From assembly GCA_946902875.1 (NCBI GenBank), contig OX336343.1, positions 15,051,596-15,115,595 of the forward strand: a DNA stretch of 64,000 bases, read 5' to 3'. Position 1 is the first letter of the stretch; each line of letters begins with the position of its first letter. The stretch comes from Nematopogon swammerdamellus. Its lineage: Eukaryota; Arthropoda; Insecta; Lepidoptera; Adelidae. Below are positions 48,222 through 57,479 of the stretch, piece by piece. The position numbers were made by a program, and so were the translations under genes. The notes beneath the pieces are model-generated. The model did no database searches. It had not been told where the DNA came from and was given only the letters and a program-made list of their open reading frames with translations.

Positions 48222-48408
48222 CCCCCGACTCGCCACTTCAACGTATCCGGCCTGCTAGTGACCGGCGGCGAGTGTGACAACGAAGCCTGCACGATCAGCA
48301 TAGTGCCTCCGCGGGCCGCGCCCCCGCGCGCCGCCTACACCTGCGAAGTCAGCACCGAGAGGCCGAAGTTCGCTGTTGTCAAGCAGACGAAGCATATGAC
48401 TGTGGCAG
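48222..48408 (+). CDS. beat-like Ig protein, exon 3 (second half of Ig domain)
   Basis: The acceptor is TTCTTCCGCAG, ending at 48221, and the donor is G|GTTAGT with GT at 48409. The exon is 187 nt, phase 0 in and phase 1 out. It continues residue 75 as PPTRHFNVSGLLV (second sequon at Asn82) and ends AYTCEVSTERPKF then MTVA. Cys116 in YTCEVS is the F-strand partner of Cys45, and CEVS...P.F is the usual beat signature. Two additional cysteines (93 and 98, in GECDNEACTI) could form an extra local disulfide; I do not remember these as general in the family. A minus-strand retrotransposon fragment ends about 40 bp before the acceptor. Exon 4 should start with two bases completing a codon. I could not find it, so the gene either continues past the window or has an unrecognised exon. 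Confidence 0.88.
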
Positions 48409-48494
48409 GTTAGTAGACCTTTAGTCTTGTCTGCGACCATTTCTTCAAGTTCAATTGCGTTTTACGATTTTTCATTTGAAGCAGTTTGACTTGT

Positions 48495-49240
48495 AAAAAA
48501 GCGGTCAAGTGCGAGTCGAACTCGCGTGAAGAGGGTTCCGTACCATTCATTCCGTTTTCCGTGAGAACTTAGGATGTTCGTTTTAGGTTTTCCTGTAAAC
48601 TATAAAAGAGGCCCCATATTCCCTATTTTTTTTTATATTTGACTCAGTAATTTTGGTGTTAAAGGCGAGGGGGAAATGCAGGATTTTCATATATTTTCTT
48701 TAATATTTTTTAACTAGGTATGAATTTTTAAATAATAAAGAATACATATTTGTATGTCTTATAACGAGTCGTTTTATTAGAGACGTCACATGATGCACTT
48801 AAAAAAATTCACTTTCTAATTTGGCCCCCACAATCGAAATTCGTTCATTTACACTATACGTCCTGTAGTTGGGTCATCAAAGTTAAATTTTTTCCGTTCA
48901 GTAGATTCAGAGAAAATTTGATTTCGGAAGGTTCTGACCCATTTTTTTGGACCCCTTAATTAAAATTATTGTTAGGACCCCTTTTTAAATATTTTCGACT
49001 GGGTCCAAGCTTAAATTGGACCCAGTCGAAAATACATTTTCTTGGACCAAAAAAATGGGTCCAAGAAAATGTTCTTTTTGAAGTACCATTACGACTTACA
49101 ATATGGTTTTCGCTGTAATTCAGCACAGTAAATATACAACACCAATATAAAATACTTCTATTTAGATATATAAATAAGCACGAGGGTGATCGTATAACGA
49201 TTGTGTTTTTTTTTCTCTTTTGAGTTACGGAACCCTAAAA
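48495..49240 (+). repeat. Family A copy interrupted by a nested hairpin
   Basis: It starts AGCGGTCAAGTGCGAGTCGA and ends GAGTTACGGAACCCTAAAAA. The relative at 19550 is shorter. Most of the extra length includes the palindromic insertion at 48937-49064. Confidence 0.7.
48937..49064. repeat. Nested palindrome inside a family A copy
   Basis: An inner perfect 19-bp stem (TATTTTCGACTGGGTCCAA, 7-base loop, complement) lies at 48990-49034. An outer stem, GACCCATTTTTTTGGACC at 48937, pairs with GGACCAAAAAAATGGGTCC at 49045. Confidence 0.75.
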
Positions 49241-49244
49241 AGCA

Positions 49245-50309
49245 TATGAAATGTATATGACCTTCAAACTGGGGTCTTCATCGTGGTCGTATTATTCGGC
49301 TGGGCAGTGTCCGTTCTGCAATACGCCGATCTGCCGGCACGGCACTTTGCTGAGCGCGGTTTCGCGAGGTCAGATAGATTTGGCTCTATGGACTGCACAT
49401 GGGGTTTTTTTTTGTCTTAAGAGAGTCGGTACATATCCATATAAGGGTTTATTTAAAGTAAAAATTCGAAAAAATGTCTACGCCCCGTATGTATGAAGAT
49501 AAAATTAATTTAAGTACCAAATTTTCGGGCGCAAAATGTCGTGAAAGTGTATCATTGTCCTTTGGACTGCGATGGACACGAGACGGGGAGGTAGCGTGCA
49601 CGCGGGGGTAAACATCGTTTTGTGACGGAAATATCGTTTATATTTAGAATTGGAGAAAAGAATCACTTTTGATGTAAATAGGTCCAGAATTAGAAGTCTT
49701 GTAACACTCCGTATACTATGTTTGAAAATTAAAATATGTATTCCACAATGGCAGTGTTATATAATTTTAAAATTTTCGTAATAAGAGGCGAATATTTTCC
49801 ACCATTTTACCATTATAAAATTGCGGAACTCGAAGAAGGTACAAGAAAGTGCTTCGGGGCAGATTATAACTTGGATGAGAATTAGCTTCAGAATTATTAA
49901 TTACACTGCCGCCGCCGCCGCCTCCCCGCCGCGCCGCCGGTTTGCCCGGGGCTATGGGCCCCTTGCAGAAGGCTTCTTAGGTACAAAGGCAACTTGGTCG
50001 AGGTTCGTTAGGACAATTTCCTTCTATAGATTAAGCCTAAGTATTGATGTTTGTTTCGCTGTACTTCCGTTCGCTGTTTGGCTTCAGGCATTATGTTCGT
50101 TCAAATATAAAAGTAAAGACCATCTCGATCCTGGGGTTGATTTATTAGTTTTTTATAGAAATCCGGCGCGGGTGCCTGTACCCAATACTTCAACGGAAGA
50201 TCAGACACAGCCAATAACACCACTCCACGCGAGTAGATAGGCAAAGACAGTTCTAACCCACCTCCCGATTTTTCTAAGTCCGAGAATCGGGGGGCGTGGC
50301 CTAATTTGG
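49245..50309. other. LINE 3'-UTR scrap and unassigned sequence
   Basis: It contains the ACTTTGCTGAGCGCGGTTTC scrap at 49340 and a (CCG)n-rich patch at 49905-49950. The 139-codon frame 49821-50240 spans the patch and has no domain. Confidence 0.45.
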
Positions 50310-50570
50310 GGTGTACGTAGGGCTTCGGAGTCAGGGTTCAGCTCCAGGGTGCCAGGTCAGGGTGCTGCGCCCTTGGTGTGTATGTAGGCCTTCGGAGTCA
50401 GGGTTCAGACCTTCGGATTCAGGATTCAGGCCTTAGGATTCAGGATTCAGGGTTCCAGATTCAGGGTTCAGGTCCAGGGTGCTAGGTCAGGGTGCTGCGC
50501 CCCATCCATTTGAGGCGTACGTAGGCCTTCGGAGTCATGGTTCAGCTCCAGGGTGCTGCACCCCACCAGC
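50310..50570 (+). repeat. GC-rich minisatellite (CTTCGGAGTCAGGGTTCAG)
   Basis: Variants of TTCGGAGTCAGGGTTCAG and GATTCAGGATTCAGG alternate with CCAGGGTGCTAGGTCAGGG and TGCTGCGCCC. There is no long open frame of biological character. A C-rich stretch (50595-50705) follows, and then the promoter-like repeat of the BIR ORF. Confidence 0.75.
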
Positions 50571-50708
50571 ATGGTTCCACATGCACCGAGGCTTCGCCCC
50601 TGCCCCCTACCCCACCCCGCCCCTACCACCATCCGCCGCCTCTGCCACCCCTCCGCAATATCGTCCGAGCGCTTCCCCGCCCCCTGCCTCCCCGCCCGTT
50701 CTCCGCGG

Positions 50709-51165
50709 CTGACTCAGTATCTTTGGAATTTTACCTGTAGAGACGTGACGCCATTTGTCGTGACGTGACATCGGGTGGCAGGTTTTAACCTGTAGCAACC
50801 TGCAGGAACGACTTAGCCCCCAACCCATTAATATAAAGATAACGTAACAATGTTCTGTGAAATGTATTCATACTCAGCATGACTAAGGCATCGTCAGTCA
50901 GGTAGGTTGGAGCCTAATGGTGTAGGAATGCAGACATGGCTGACTCAATATCTTTGGAATTTTACCTGGCGAGACGTGACGCCATTTGTGGTGACGTGAC
51001 GTCGGGTGGCAGGTTTTAACCTGTAGCAACCTGTAGGAACGACTTACTCTCCCCTACGCATTTAATATAAAGATAACATAAAAATTGTTCTGAGAAATGT
51101 GTTCATACTCAGCATGACTAAGGTAAGGTAGGTTGGAGCCTAATGGTGTAGGAATGCAGACATGG
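50709..51165 (+). repeat. Two-copy ~230-bp direct repeat upstream of the BIR ORF
   Basis: The units at 50709-50939 and 50940-51165 are close copies, 231 bp apart. Each runs from CTGACTCA(G/A)TATCTTTGG through GACGTGACGCCATTTG, a GGTTTTAACC palindrome, TTAATATAAAGATAAC (possible TATA box) and CTCAGCATGACTAAGG to CAGACATGGC. The second copy ends exactly on the BIR start codon. The first copy's equivalent ATG (50936) opens only a 27-codon frame. This looks like duplication of a promoter/leader segment. Confidence 0.8.
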
Positions 51166-51695
51166 CGCCGCAGGCCGTCGGGCTTTGGCGGCGGGGAAGT
51201 TTGGCTGGTGCATTTAAAAATTCCGACACGCTCACTGTGACCGCAGTCGACAACGATGAGCAGTCAGCCACCAACATTACGCCGAGCTGCACGCCTGCGC
51301 CCACCGCTACAATGTCGCTAACGACTATCCACGTGCACACCTCGGGGCCGAGGCACGAGCGCTATTCGTCCGAGTCGGCACGTCTTCTAACATTCAACGA
51401 TTGGCCACGCGCCCTCCGGCAGAAGCCTGAAGAAATGGTTAAGGCTGGGTTTTTCTACACTGGTTTTGGTGACAAAGTGGCGTGCTTTTACTGCGGAGGA
51501 ACACTCAACCAGTGGCGACCGGAAGACACACCGTGGGAGGAGCACACGAGGCTAGACCGCTGCGCTTTCGTCTACATAATGAAGGGAGCTGACTTCGCCA
51601 CAGTCAAAGCAAAAGGATTGGACGAGATCGACATTCCGAGCTATTCGCCATACTTGTATGCGCCATCAGACGATGGAGCCTTTAACTTGAAATGA
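51162..51695 (+). CDS. Single-BIR, RING-less IAP-like protein
   Basis: This 177-codon intronless ORF has one baculovirus-IAP-repeat (BIR) domain at about residues 67-143. Motifs in order are TFNDWP (77-82), AGFFYTG (95-101), CFYC (Cys108 and Cys111), W118, PWEEH (His128) and Cys134. These are the zinc ligands of a BIR, and the sequence resembles the second BIR of lepidopteran and baculoviral IAPs. BIRs bind caspases or IAP-antagonist peptides. The spacing His-x5-Cys is one residue shorter than the usual His-x6-Cys, so the zinc site may be altered. No RING follows; the C-terminus (GLDEIDIPSYSPYLY...) is unfamiliar. The N-terminal 50 residues are low-complexity, and Met51 is an alternative start with a good context. 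Upstream is a duplicated promoter-like unit and downstream an AATAAA. It could be a captured gene of a virus or mobile element, a retrocopy, or an exon of a larger gene. Confidence 0.8.
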   Translation: MAPQAVGLWRRGSLAGAFKNSDTLTVTAVDNDEQSATNITPSCTPAPTATMSLTTIHVHTSGPRHERYSSESARLLTFNDWPRALRQKPEEMVKAGFFYTGFGDKVACFYCGGTLNQWRPEDTPWEEHTRLDRCAFVYIMKGADFATVKAKGLDEIDIPSYSPYLYAPSDDGAFNLK

Positions 51696-51704
51696 TTAAT
51701 TTTC

Positions 51705-51710
51705 AATAAA
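51705..51710 (+). terminator. Poly(A) signal of the BIR ORF
   Basis: AATAAA lies 9 bp after the TGA stop and is followed by a T-rich stretch. There is no genomic A-tract, so the ORF does not look like a simple processed retrocopy. Confidence 0.55.
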
Positions 51711-52409
51711 TATTTTTACATTTAACAGTGAATACATTTATTTCAACCCACCCACACCCATAAATGAAACAAAAGTTAGCAGAAATGTTTATTTATTTTC
51801 ACAAATCTTAATGCTAAAGTGTACATGATCATTGATTTTATAGGGGGAGTCAGATGTACCGTCAGCGATGTTTTAAAGGTAACATGAAATTAGTCTTCAA
51901 TTATGTCCTAAGATGGCGCCAGGAGTATCGAATTTGAATTAAATAATTTATTATATTTTTAAATCTGCTAATTATAGAACGATGCTAAGTGGGAACAGCA
52001 TAGTTAAATTTAAAGATTATTTTATATTAAGTAAAAATTTCAAAATAGTGTATTTTAAGGTTTTCATAATTTTTCCAATAAATATTTTCATGTTTTGTCA
52101 GTCCGTGAGCTTGGCGGATAAAATGTATAATTTCGCCGCTTCTGCATCATAGATGTCAGACCAAAGTTAAGTTGTCCTATTTGTCTATAGATGGCATGCC
52201 TATTTCTTATTATATTTTCAGTTGCCAAATACCCACCAACCAAACCTGCGTGCAATTCAAATACGCGCGTGCGGTTAGGATAAAGTGGAGATACCTTCTT
52301 TAAAATTATATTTTTTTACCTCACCACCTTTGAAAACGGAAACAAACACGATGGATTAAATATAATAATAATAATAAAAATCGTTAGCCATTTATAAGAA
52401 AATCGACCT

Positions 52410-52710
52410 CATCGAAATAATTTGTATGACAGCTACCCTTATTTTTTTAAATAAAAAAAAATTAAAAAAGGTACCCCTAGATAATCGTTTCAAACTACTA
52501 AATATGAATTTTCAACGAAATCGGTTGAGCGGTTGAGGCGCAACGTCGCTGGACACATTGCCATAGACAAATTTGTATGACGGCTACCCTTATTTTTTCG
52601 AATTTTGAAAAAGTAAAAAAATTTACCCCTAGATTATCATTTCAAACTACTAAATACGAATTTTGAACGAAATCGGTTGAGCAGTTTAGGCACAAGGTCG
52701 CTGGACGGAC
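52410..52710 (+). repeat. Two-copy ~146-bp tandem repeat
   Basis: TTTGTATGACAGCTACCCTT, CCCCTAGATAATCGTTTC, AAACTACTAAATATGAATTT, CGAAATCGGTTGAGC and GGTCGCTGGAC recur about 146 bp later, followed by (CA)n at 52710-52730. Confidence 0.75.
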
Positions 52711-52784
52711 ACACACACACACACATACATGTTTCTCAAAACCACTTTTTTGGGATCGTTGACAGATATATAGCCCAAATCTGT

Positions 52785-53108
52785 ACTGTGTGGGGCCGGT
52801 ACTTTAAAAGAATGGCCCCACTGAATCTCTCCCCGTGTATGTCGTAAAAGGCGACTAAGGGATATGACCCCCTTCTTATATTACTAGGTGGTAGGGTTTA
52901 ACCCGCCCGGGTTGGTACCACCGCACTGAATGAAAGGTCGGTCCAAACGGCTATGTAAATAGTTTGTGTTTTCCGTCCAGTTCAGTGTAGCCGGCACGAC
53001 CGAAGGGAAGCACTGACGTGGCACCAAGTTCACCCGGTGTTATGGGCATCACGGATGTTGTAGGTGATGTAGCCAACCGTGCCAGTTTCAATAAAAAAAA
53101 AAAAAAAA
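52785..53108 (+). repeat. SINE, head B + shared tail, complete copy with poly(A)
   Basis: It starts TGGGGCCGGTACTTTAAAAG and ends CCAACCGTGCCAGTTTCAAT followed by an A-tract (53094-53108). It is complete at both ends and close to the copy at 8462-8790, so this version was recently active. Confidence 0.78.
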
Positions 53109-53412
53109 TCAGTCGCATTCTCAACTTCGACATTTTGGACGATCACAATACTTCCTTTCTCCTTACAGTCGCTCGAAAGTAAAAAGCCACCTCCATAGTT
53201 TTTAGCTGTTGCGGAAATTTATCGATCGACGCGCGACGTTCGCTTGTTTTGGAACACGCAAATGTTTGCGTGGAGCGTGCAGGCAAGCGATACGGGTTAC
53301 TGCGCGTGGAAAAAGGATGACACAATATCGATGCGATCTCTTGAGACGGTCGGTTCTGTATTCACGCGATACGCACACTACCATAATCGCGGTGTCTCGT
53401 TTTAGTAATAGT

Positions 53413-53600
53413 CAAAGACATTAAACCCACCCTCTTCTTTGGTAATAGTTGAAGTATAAACAAAATGTCTTTGAGTATGAAGTACGGAGTCCAGGCACCG
53501 AATTAAAAAAAGTTGAGTCCAGGGCTATTTTTTCCATCTACGATGCTGCTGGTGGTGTTATACCAAAGAGATTAAAAGAGGGTGGGTTTAATGTATTTGT
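53413..53600. mobile_element. MITE with CAAAGACATTAAACCCACCC termini
   Basis: The left end is CAAAGACATTAAACCCACCC, TCTTCTTTGG. The right end, inverted, is CAAATACATTAAACCCACCC, TCTTTTAATCTCTTTGG. The element is 187 bp long. Each terminus is itself a small hairpin (CAAAGA...TCTTTG). The same terminal motif is at 61323 and 62076-62095. Confidence 0.75.
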
Positions 53601-53821
53601 GTTATACTTTACAGAATATATAAGTCAATGATACGAGTACGTTATATAAAATTGTAGATTTTACCGACGACGACCAATGACGTATCATGTATGTATGTAT
53701 GTATGTACATAAAATCTCTTTGACGACGACGAATAAAATAAAAAAATAGTAAATCTGATTTAAATGCAAAATTGATAATAAACCATCGCTTCTCTTATAT
53801 TCTCTATCTTTTTCGGGAGGA

Positions 53822-54194
53822 AGGAAGGGATTCCTTCCTCGCCCATCTCTCACTCACCTCTCTCCCTGTCTTCTCTCCTCGATCCCGCCTTCCTCCCCTC
53901 CTTCCCCTCACCCTTCACGGACCCCCTCTTTGCCACCTTCCCTTTCGCCCATTCCCTCCCTCTCTCCCTACTTCCCTTCCTCCCCTCATGCCGCCCCTCC
54001 TTCCCATCACCCTCGCATTCCATTCCTCCCCTACTACCCCTCATCCTGTCCGCAACCCCCTCTTACCCCGCCCCTTCCCCCTTCCAACCTCTCACTCCCT
54101 CGATATCCATTCCTCCTCGTTCCCTCTACTACCTCCCTCCCCCACACCTGCCCTCATTCACTAACCCTTCCTCCCTCCATACCTCTCCTCCTCT
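53822..54194 (+). repeat. Polypyrimidine tract (C/T-rich, strand-asymmetric)
   Basis: About 370 bp composed almost entirely of C and T with little periodicity; it resumes at 54525-54580 beyond a SINE. Open frames across it (for example 53772-54164) are composition artefacts. Confidence 0.8.
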
Positions 54195-54521
54195 TCTTCT
54201 TTTTTTTATGGAAACTGACATGGTTGGATACATCACCTACAACATCCGTGATGTCGGACATGTCGTGCCGGCTATACTGAACTGGACGGACAAAAACGAA
54301 AAAAATTACTATTTACATCAAATCTCTTTGATTTACATAGCCGTTTCGACATACGTTTTATTCAGTGCGGTGGTACCAACCCTAGTAAGGTAAGAAGGGA
54401 AGGGTGCTACAGTTTTACGTGGAATCCGAACCACGGTCAGCCTCCAATGGTCGAGCGGTCACCCATCCAAGTGTTGACCGCGCCCAGGGTTGCCTGCACC
54501 ACTGAGCTACCGAGGCTGACA
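54195..54521 (-). repeat. SINE with 5S-like head + shared tail, inserted in a polypyrimidine tract
   Basis: In minus orientation it runs from GTCAGCCTCGGTAGCTCAGT and ACTTGGATGGGTGACCGC to CCAACCATGTCAGTTTCC with an A-tail (T-run at 54200-54207). C/T-rich sequence continues on both sides (53822-54194 and 54522-54580), so the SINE landed within that tract. Confidence 0.7.
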
Positions 54522-54711
54522 AACGTACCTCCCACCCACTCCCCCTTCTTTTCTCTCCCCCTTCCTCTTCCTGACCATTATTCATGATTTCTTACCAAAA
54601 GCAGTAACTATTGAGTAATCTGTGCCAAAAGCCTAGATAATAAATTTTCATATCCTTACCTAGAGAAATCATGGATTCCCCATACAAAAACTTTCACCCC
54701 TATTTCACCCC

Positions 54712-54957
54712 TTATTTTTAGGTTTCCGTATCCCTGTACGGAAGCCTATTACTAAGCCTCCGCAGTCTGTCTGTCCGTCCGTCCGTTTGTCTATCCGAGG
54801 GCTGTATCTCTTGAACCGTAATAGGAAGCCCGTTGAAATTTTCACAGAATATGTGTTACTATAGCGGATATAACAACAAATAAGCGGAGCTAGGTACAAC
54901 CAAAGAGTTTGTAAACTCTTTGGACCGGAGTAAAACCGCAAACAGGAAATTACAATC
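54712..54957 (-). repeat. Family A fragment ending in a small palindrome
   Basis: TTTTTAGGTTTCCGTATCCC through TGTCCGTCCGTCCGTTTGTC and ACAGAATATGTGTTACTATA is in minus orientation. It is followed by a hairpin with 11-bp arms (CCAAAGAGTTT, loop GT) at 54900-54923. It abuts the candidate piggyBac end at 54958. Confidence 0.6.
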
Positions 54958-55505
54958 TTACACGTTCAACGCCACATGAAAAATCCAGTATTTCCGTTTG
55001 GGCCACGGGGCTCACCGCTCACCGGTGAGCCTTTCCTTACTGAACTATTCAGGTCATGGGGGTCACCGGTGAGCCGCGTGAGAGGTCCTACGTAAACGCT
55101 TCCTACAAGCCACAGAGCGCAGCTACAAAGCCAATATGGAAGTGAGCCGCATGGCCTTGTAGTCGAAGCGGACGGCGTGGTTTTCAAATCCAATAGAAAC
55201 TTGTAGTTTTTTATTAAGTTAATTGTAACGATGCTAGGGCCGCTCTTAACGATAAGGTAGAAAATAATATTTTTATTAATAGAATTAATAAAACCAGAAA
55301 ATAATAAGAAAATATTCGTCAAAATAAAAATGAACATAATATTTTCTTCATTACCAAATAAGAAGACATTATTTATTACGAAAATAATTTATGAAATTGA
55401 ACAAAAGAAAATATTTATGAAATTGAACAATCACAACATTATGACACTTCAGTATTTAAAATAATCATCTTAACCCTTTGGCTCTTAACCATAAACAATA
55501 AAGAA

Positions 55506-55903
55506 TTATCCGTGAGTCTTGTTAAAACAAGGCAAACAAAGGAATGGTTTAGTTGGGCTGCTTTGGCAATAAGTGGATACTTTTTTCGACTTGGTTTTAG
55601 CCTGTTTGCTACCCATTATTGGTACGTTCTTTGCATAACATTGGTGACATGTTCTTCTCACTTTTCTGGCCAATCCCTCTTTCCTTTCCAGAGTGTGTTT
55701 CATTCTCTTCCGTCTTTCTATACGCATTTCATCGTCGCTATCCTCACTCTCCGACAAAAGAATTCGACAGCATCTTCTTTTCGTTGGTTGAACTACGTCT
55801 TCATAGAATCTATTCCGAAACTACGGTTCAGAAGATCTATCTCGATGTTTTCTAACTGCGTTAGCGCTTCTTGTGTTAACTCGAAATCTTCAAAATAATC
55901 CAT
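55506..55903 (-). pseudogene. piggyBac-like transposase remnant, catalytic core deleted and frameshifted
   Basis: On the minus strand an ATG at 55903 opens a frame of about 35 codons (MDYFEDFELTQEALTQLENI...) ending in TAG. A one-base shift then leads into a second frame with an acidic stretch (SESEDSDDE), which runs directly into a basic, Cys-rich C-terminus: CHQC, TYC, PFLCLPC, then H. An acidic N-terminus and a C-terminal Cys/His zinc-binding tail are typical of piggyBac transposases. The ~400-residue DDD catalytic core that should lie between them is absent, so this is an internally deleted, non-autonomous derivative. One expected Cys of the tail is a Ser (CQSS). The start shown is the N-terminal ATG; only 55506-55757 is open to the final stop. 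Confidence 0.75.
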
Positions 55904-55929
55904 TTTTGGCGAGAAAAGCGTAAAACATC

Positions 55930-57000
55930 CTCAATTGTCGACGCAGCCGGACCGGGATTGATCGCTGCGTCCGCGGCGCGCGCGCAACGGGTGGGCCGCG
56001 GCGCACAGTGCAACCAAAATACGATTTTGCGGACATCGCTTGATTTCTCCGAAACTTTTCAAGATAATGCTCTGAAATTTTGCATGAATAATCTTGAATA
56101 GTTTAGCTACTAATTCTGTAAATTTGAAAGAAATCAAGCAATAGAATTTATAGTTATTTTAATTTGAAATTCAAAATATGCGCTGTGTGTAAGATTATTT
56201 TTTTTGTGTTTCCAGGTATTTATTTTATTTATTCAGGAAGGTTAAAAATTAAAATAAAGAAATTTAAATGCTTTTTATTTAGTTTTACAACAGTTTTGTA
56301 TTATGTATTTATATTAAGTTTGCATAAAAGATCGCATGCTTAGGGAGAAGCCTATGTTCATCAGTGACCGCGGACAGATAATGCTGCCGAGCTGACGGTG
56401 ATATTGATTATATATATGAATTCATAACATCGATAGTATATTTAAATATGTATATTTTTAATTAAAAACAAGAGTAGTCATAATCATAACTAGAAAATTA
56501 ATTAAACAAAATTATAATTAAACTTTCGAAATTAAATTAGTACTAAAATTAAATCTAAATATTTATATTTTTTTTATTAAAAAGTAAAGAAAAAATAAAT
56601 GAAATAAGGTACTACGTTTAAAAATAAACCAGAGAAAATACATTCGTAATGACATGTCATGGATCTACTGCAGCGAAACATAGATTTTTTTTAAATTTAT
56701 TATGAGAAATTAGACAAGATAAGTACCTTATTTAATTATGTACTATTCTAAACTCTATTTACTACAGGTGCACATTCTGCCAAGTCTTGATCGTCGCTCG
56801 TTCTCCGGATGGAAACGATTCTCCAATTACTTCCAGCACTTTTTCAGTCATTAATATATTATATATTCTTTTAATGGTAAAGAATTGTCTCGTAATAAAA
56901 CGTAAAAATCAATGCTTCGCTGCAGTATATCCATGGCTTCAGCATTCACGTAGTGTTAAAACAAAATAATAAAATTTTGTTCCAGCTCTTCACTTTTATA
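55930..57000. other. No gene recognised
   Basis: A GC-rich 60-bp patch (55965-56010, GCGCGCGCGCAACGGGTGGG) precedes AT-rich sequence with no motif. It lies between the piggyBac remnant and the hairpin-array element. Confidence 0.45.
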
Positions 57001-57059
57001 ATAAACTAGCTGTTGCCCGCGGCTTCGCTCGCGTGAAATTCGTATTCCAAAGAAGAATG

Positions 57060-57350
57060 TAAGTAACTAAGGGCGAGGCCGAAGGCCGAGCTGCGTTAAG
57101 GTAATCGATAAACCTTCTCAAAGAAAGTAACTAACTAAGGGCGAGGCCGAAGGCCGAGCTGCTTTCAGGTAAACGATAAACCTTTCTCAAATAAAGGAAG
57201 TAAGTAAGGGCGAGGCCGAAGGCCGAGCTGCGTTCAGGAAGACGATAAACCTTCTGGAAGAAGGGAAGGAACTAAGTGCGAGGCCGAAGGCCGAGCTGCG
57301 TTCAGGTAAACCAAAAACCCTCTTCCGCCTTCGGGCCTCGCCCTTAAAGA
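57060..57350 (+). repeat. Hairpin-unit array, 4 direct copies (~68 bp period)
   Basis: Each unit contains AGGGCGAGGCCGAAGGCCGA, then GCTGCGTTCAGG, TAAACGATAAACCTTCTC and AAGAAAGTAACTAAC. Units start near 57067, 57137, 57206 and 57274. A reversed half-unit (CGCCTTCGGGCCTCGCCCTT) closes the array at about 57327. Confidence 0.85.
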
Positions 57351-57479
57351 CTTCATTTCTTCGATAGAATATAATATCGTTTACTCAATCTATTTATTTC
57401 ATAAAAATAAAAAAGTAACTAAAGAATTAAAACCTACCTAACAAACATTAAAATAACTATCAAAACGGGCATTTTCAAA

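Noticed and set aside
49821..50240. 139-codon frame across a CCG-rich patch
   Set aside because: No recognisable domain, and both flanks are repeat-derived.
52201..52290. Candidate exon 4 of the beat-like gene after TATATTTTCAG
   Set aside because: The phase fits, but the frame stops after about 18 codons and has no second-Ig-domain motif.
53772..54164. 130-codon Pro/Ser-rich frame
   Set aside because: Produced by the C/T-rich tract, which keeps several frames open at once.
55506..55898. 128-codon plus-strand frame over the piggyBac remnant
   Set aside because: Antisense of the transposase pieces, which explain the conservation-like composition.
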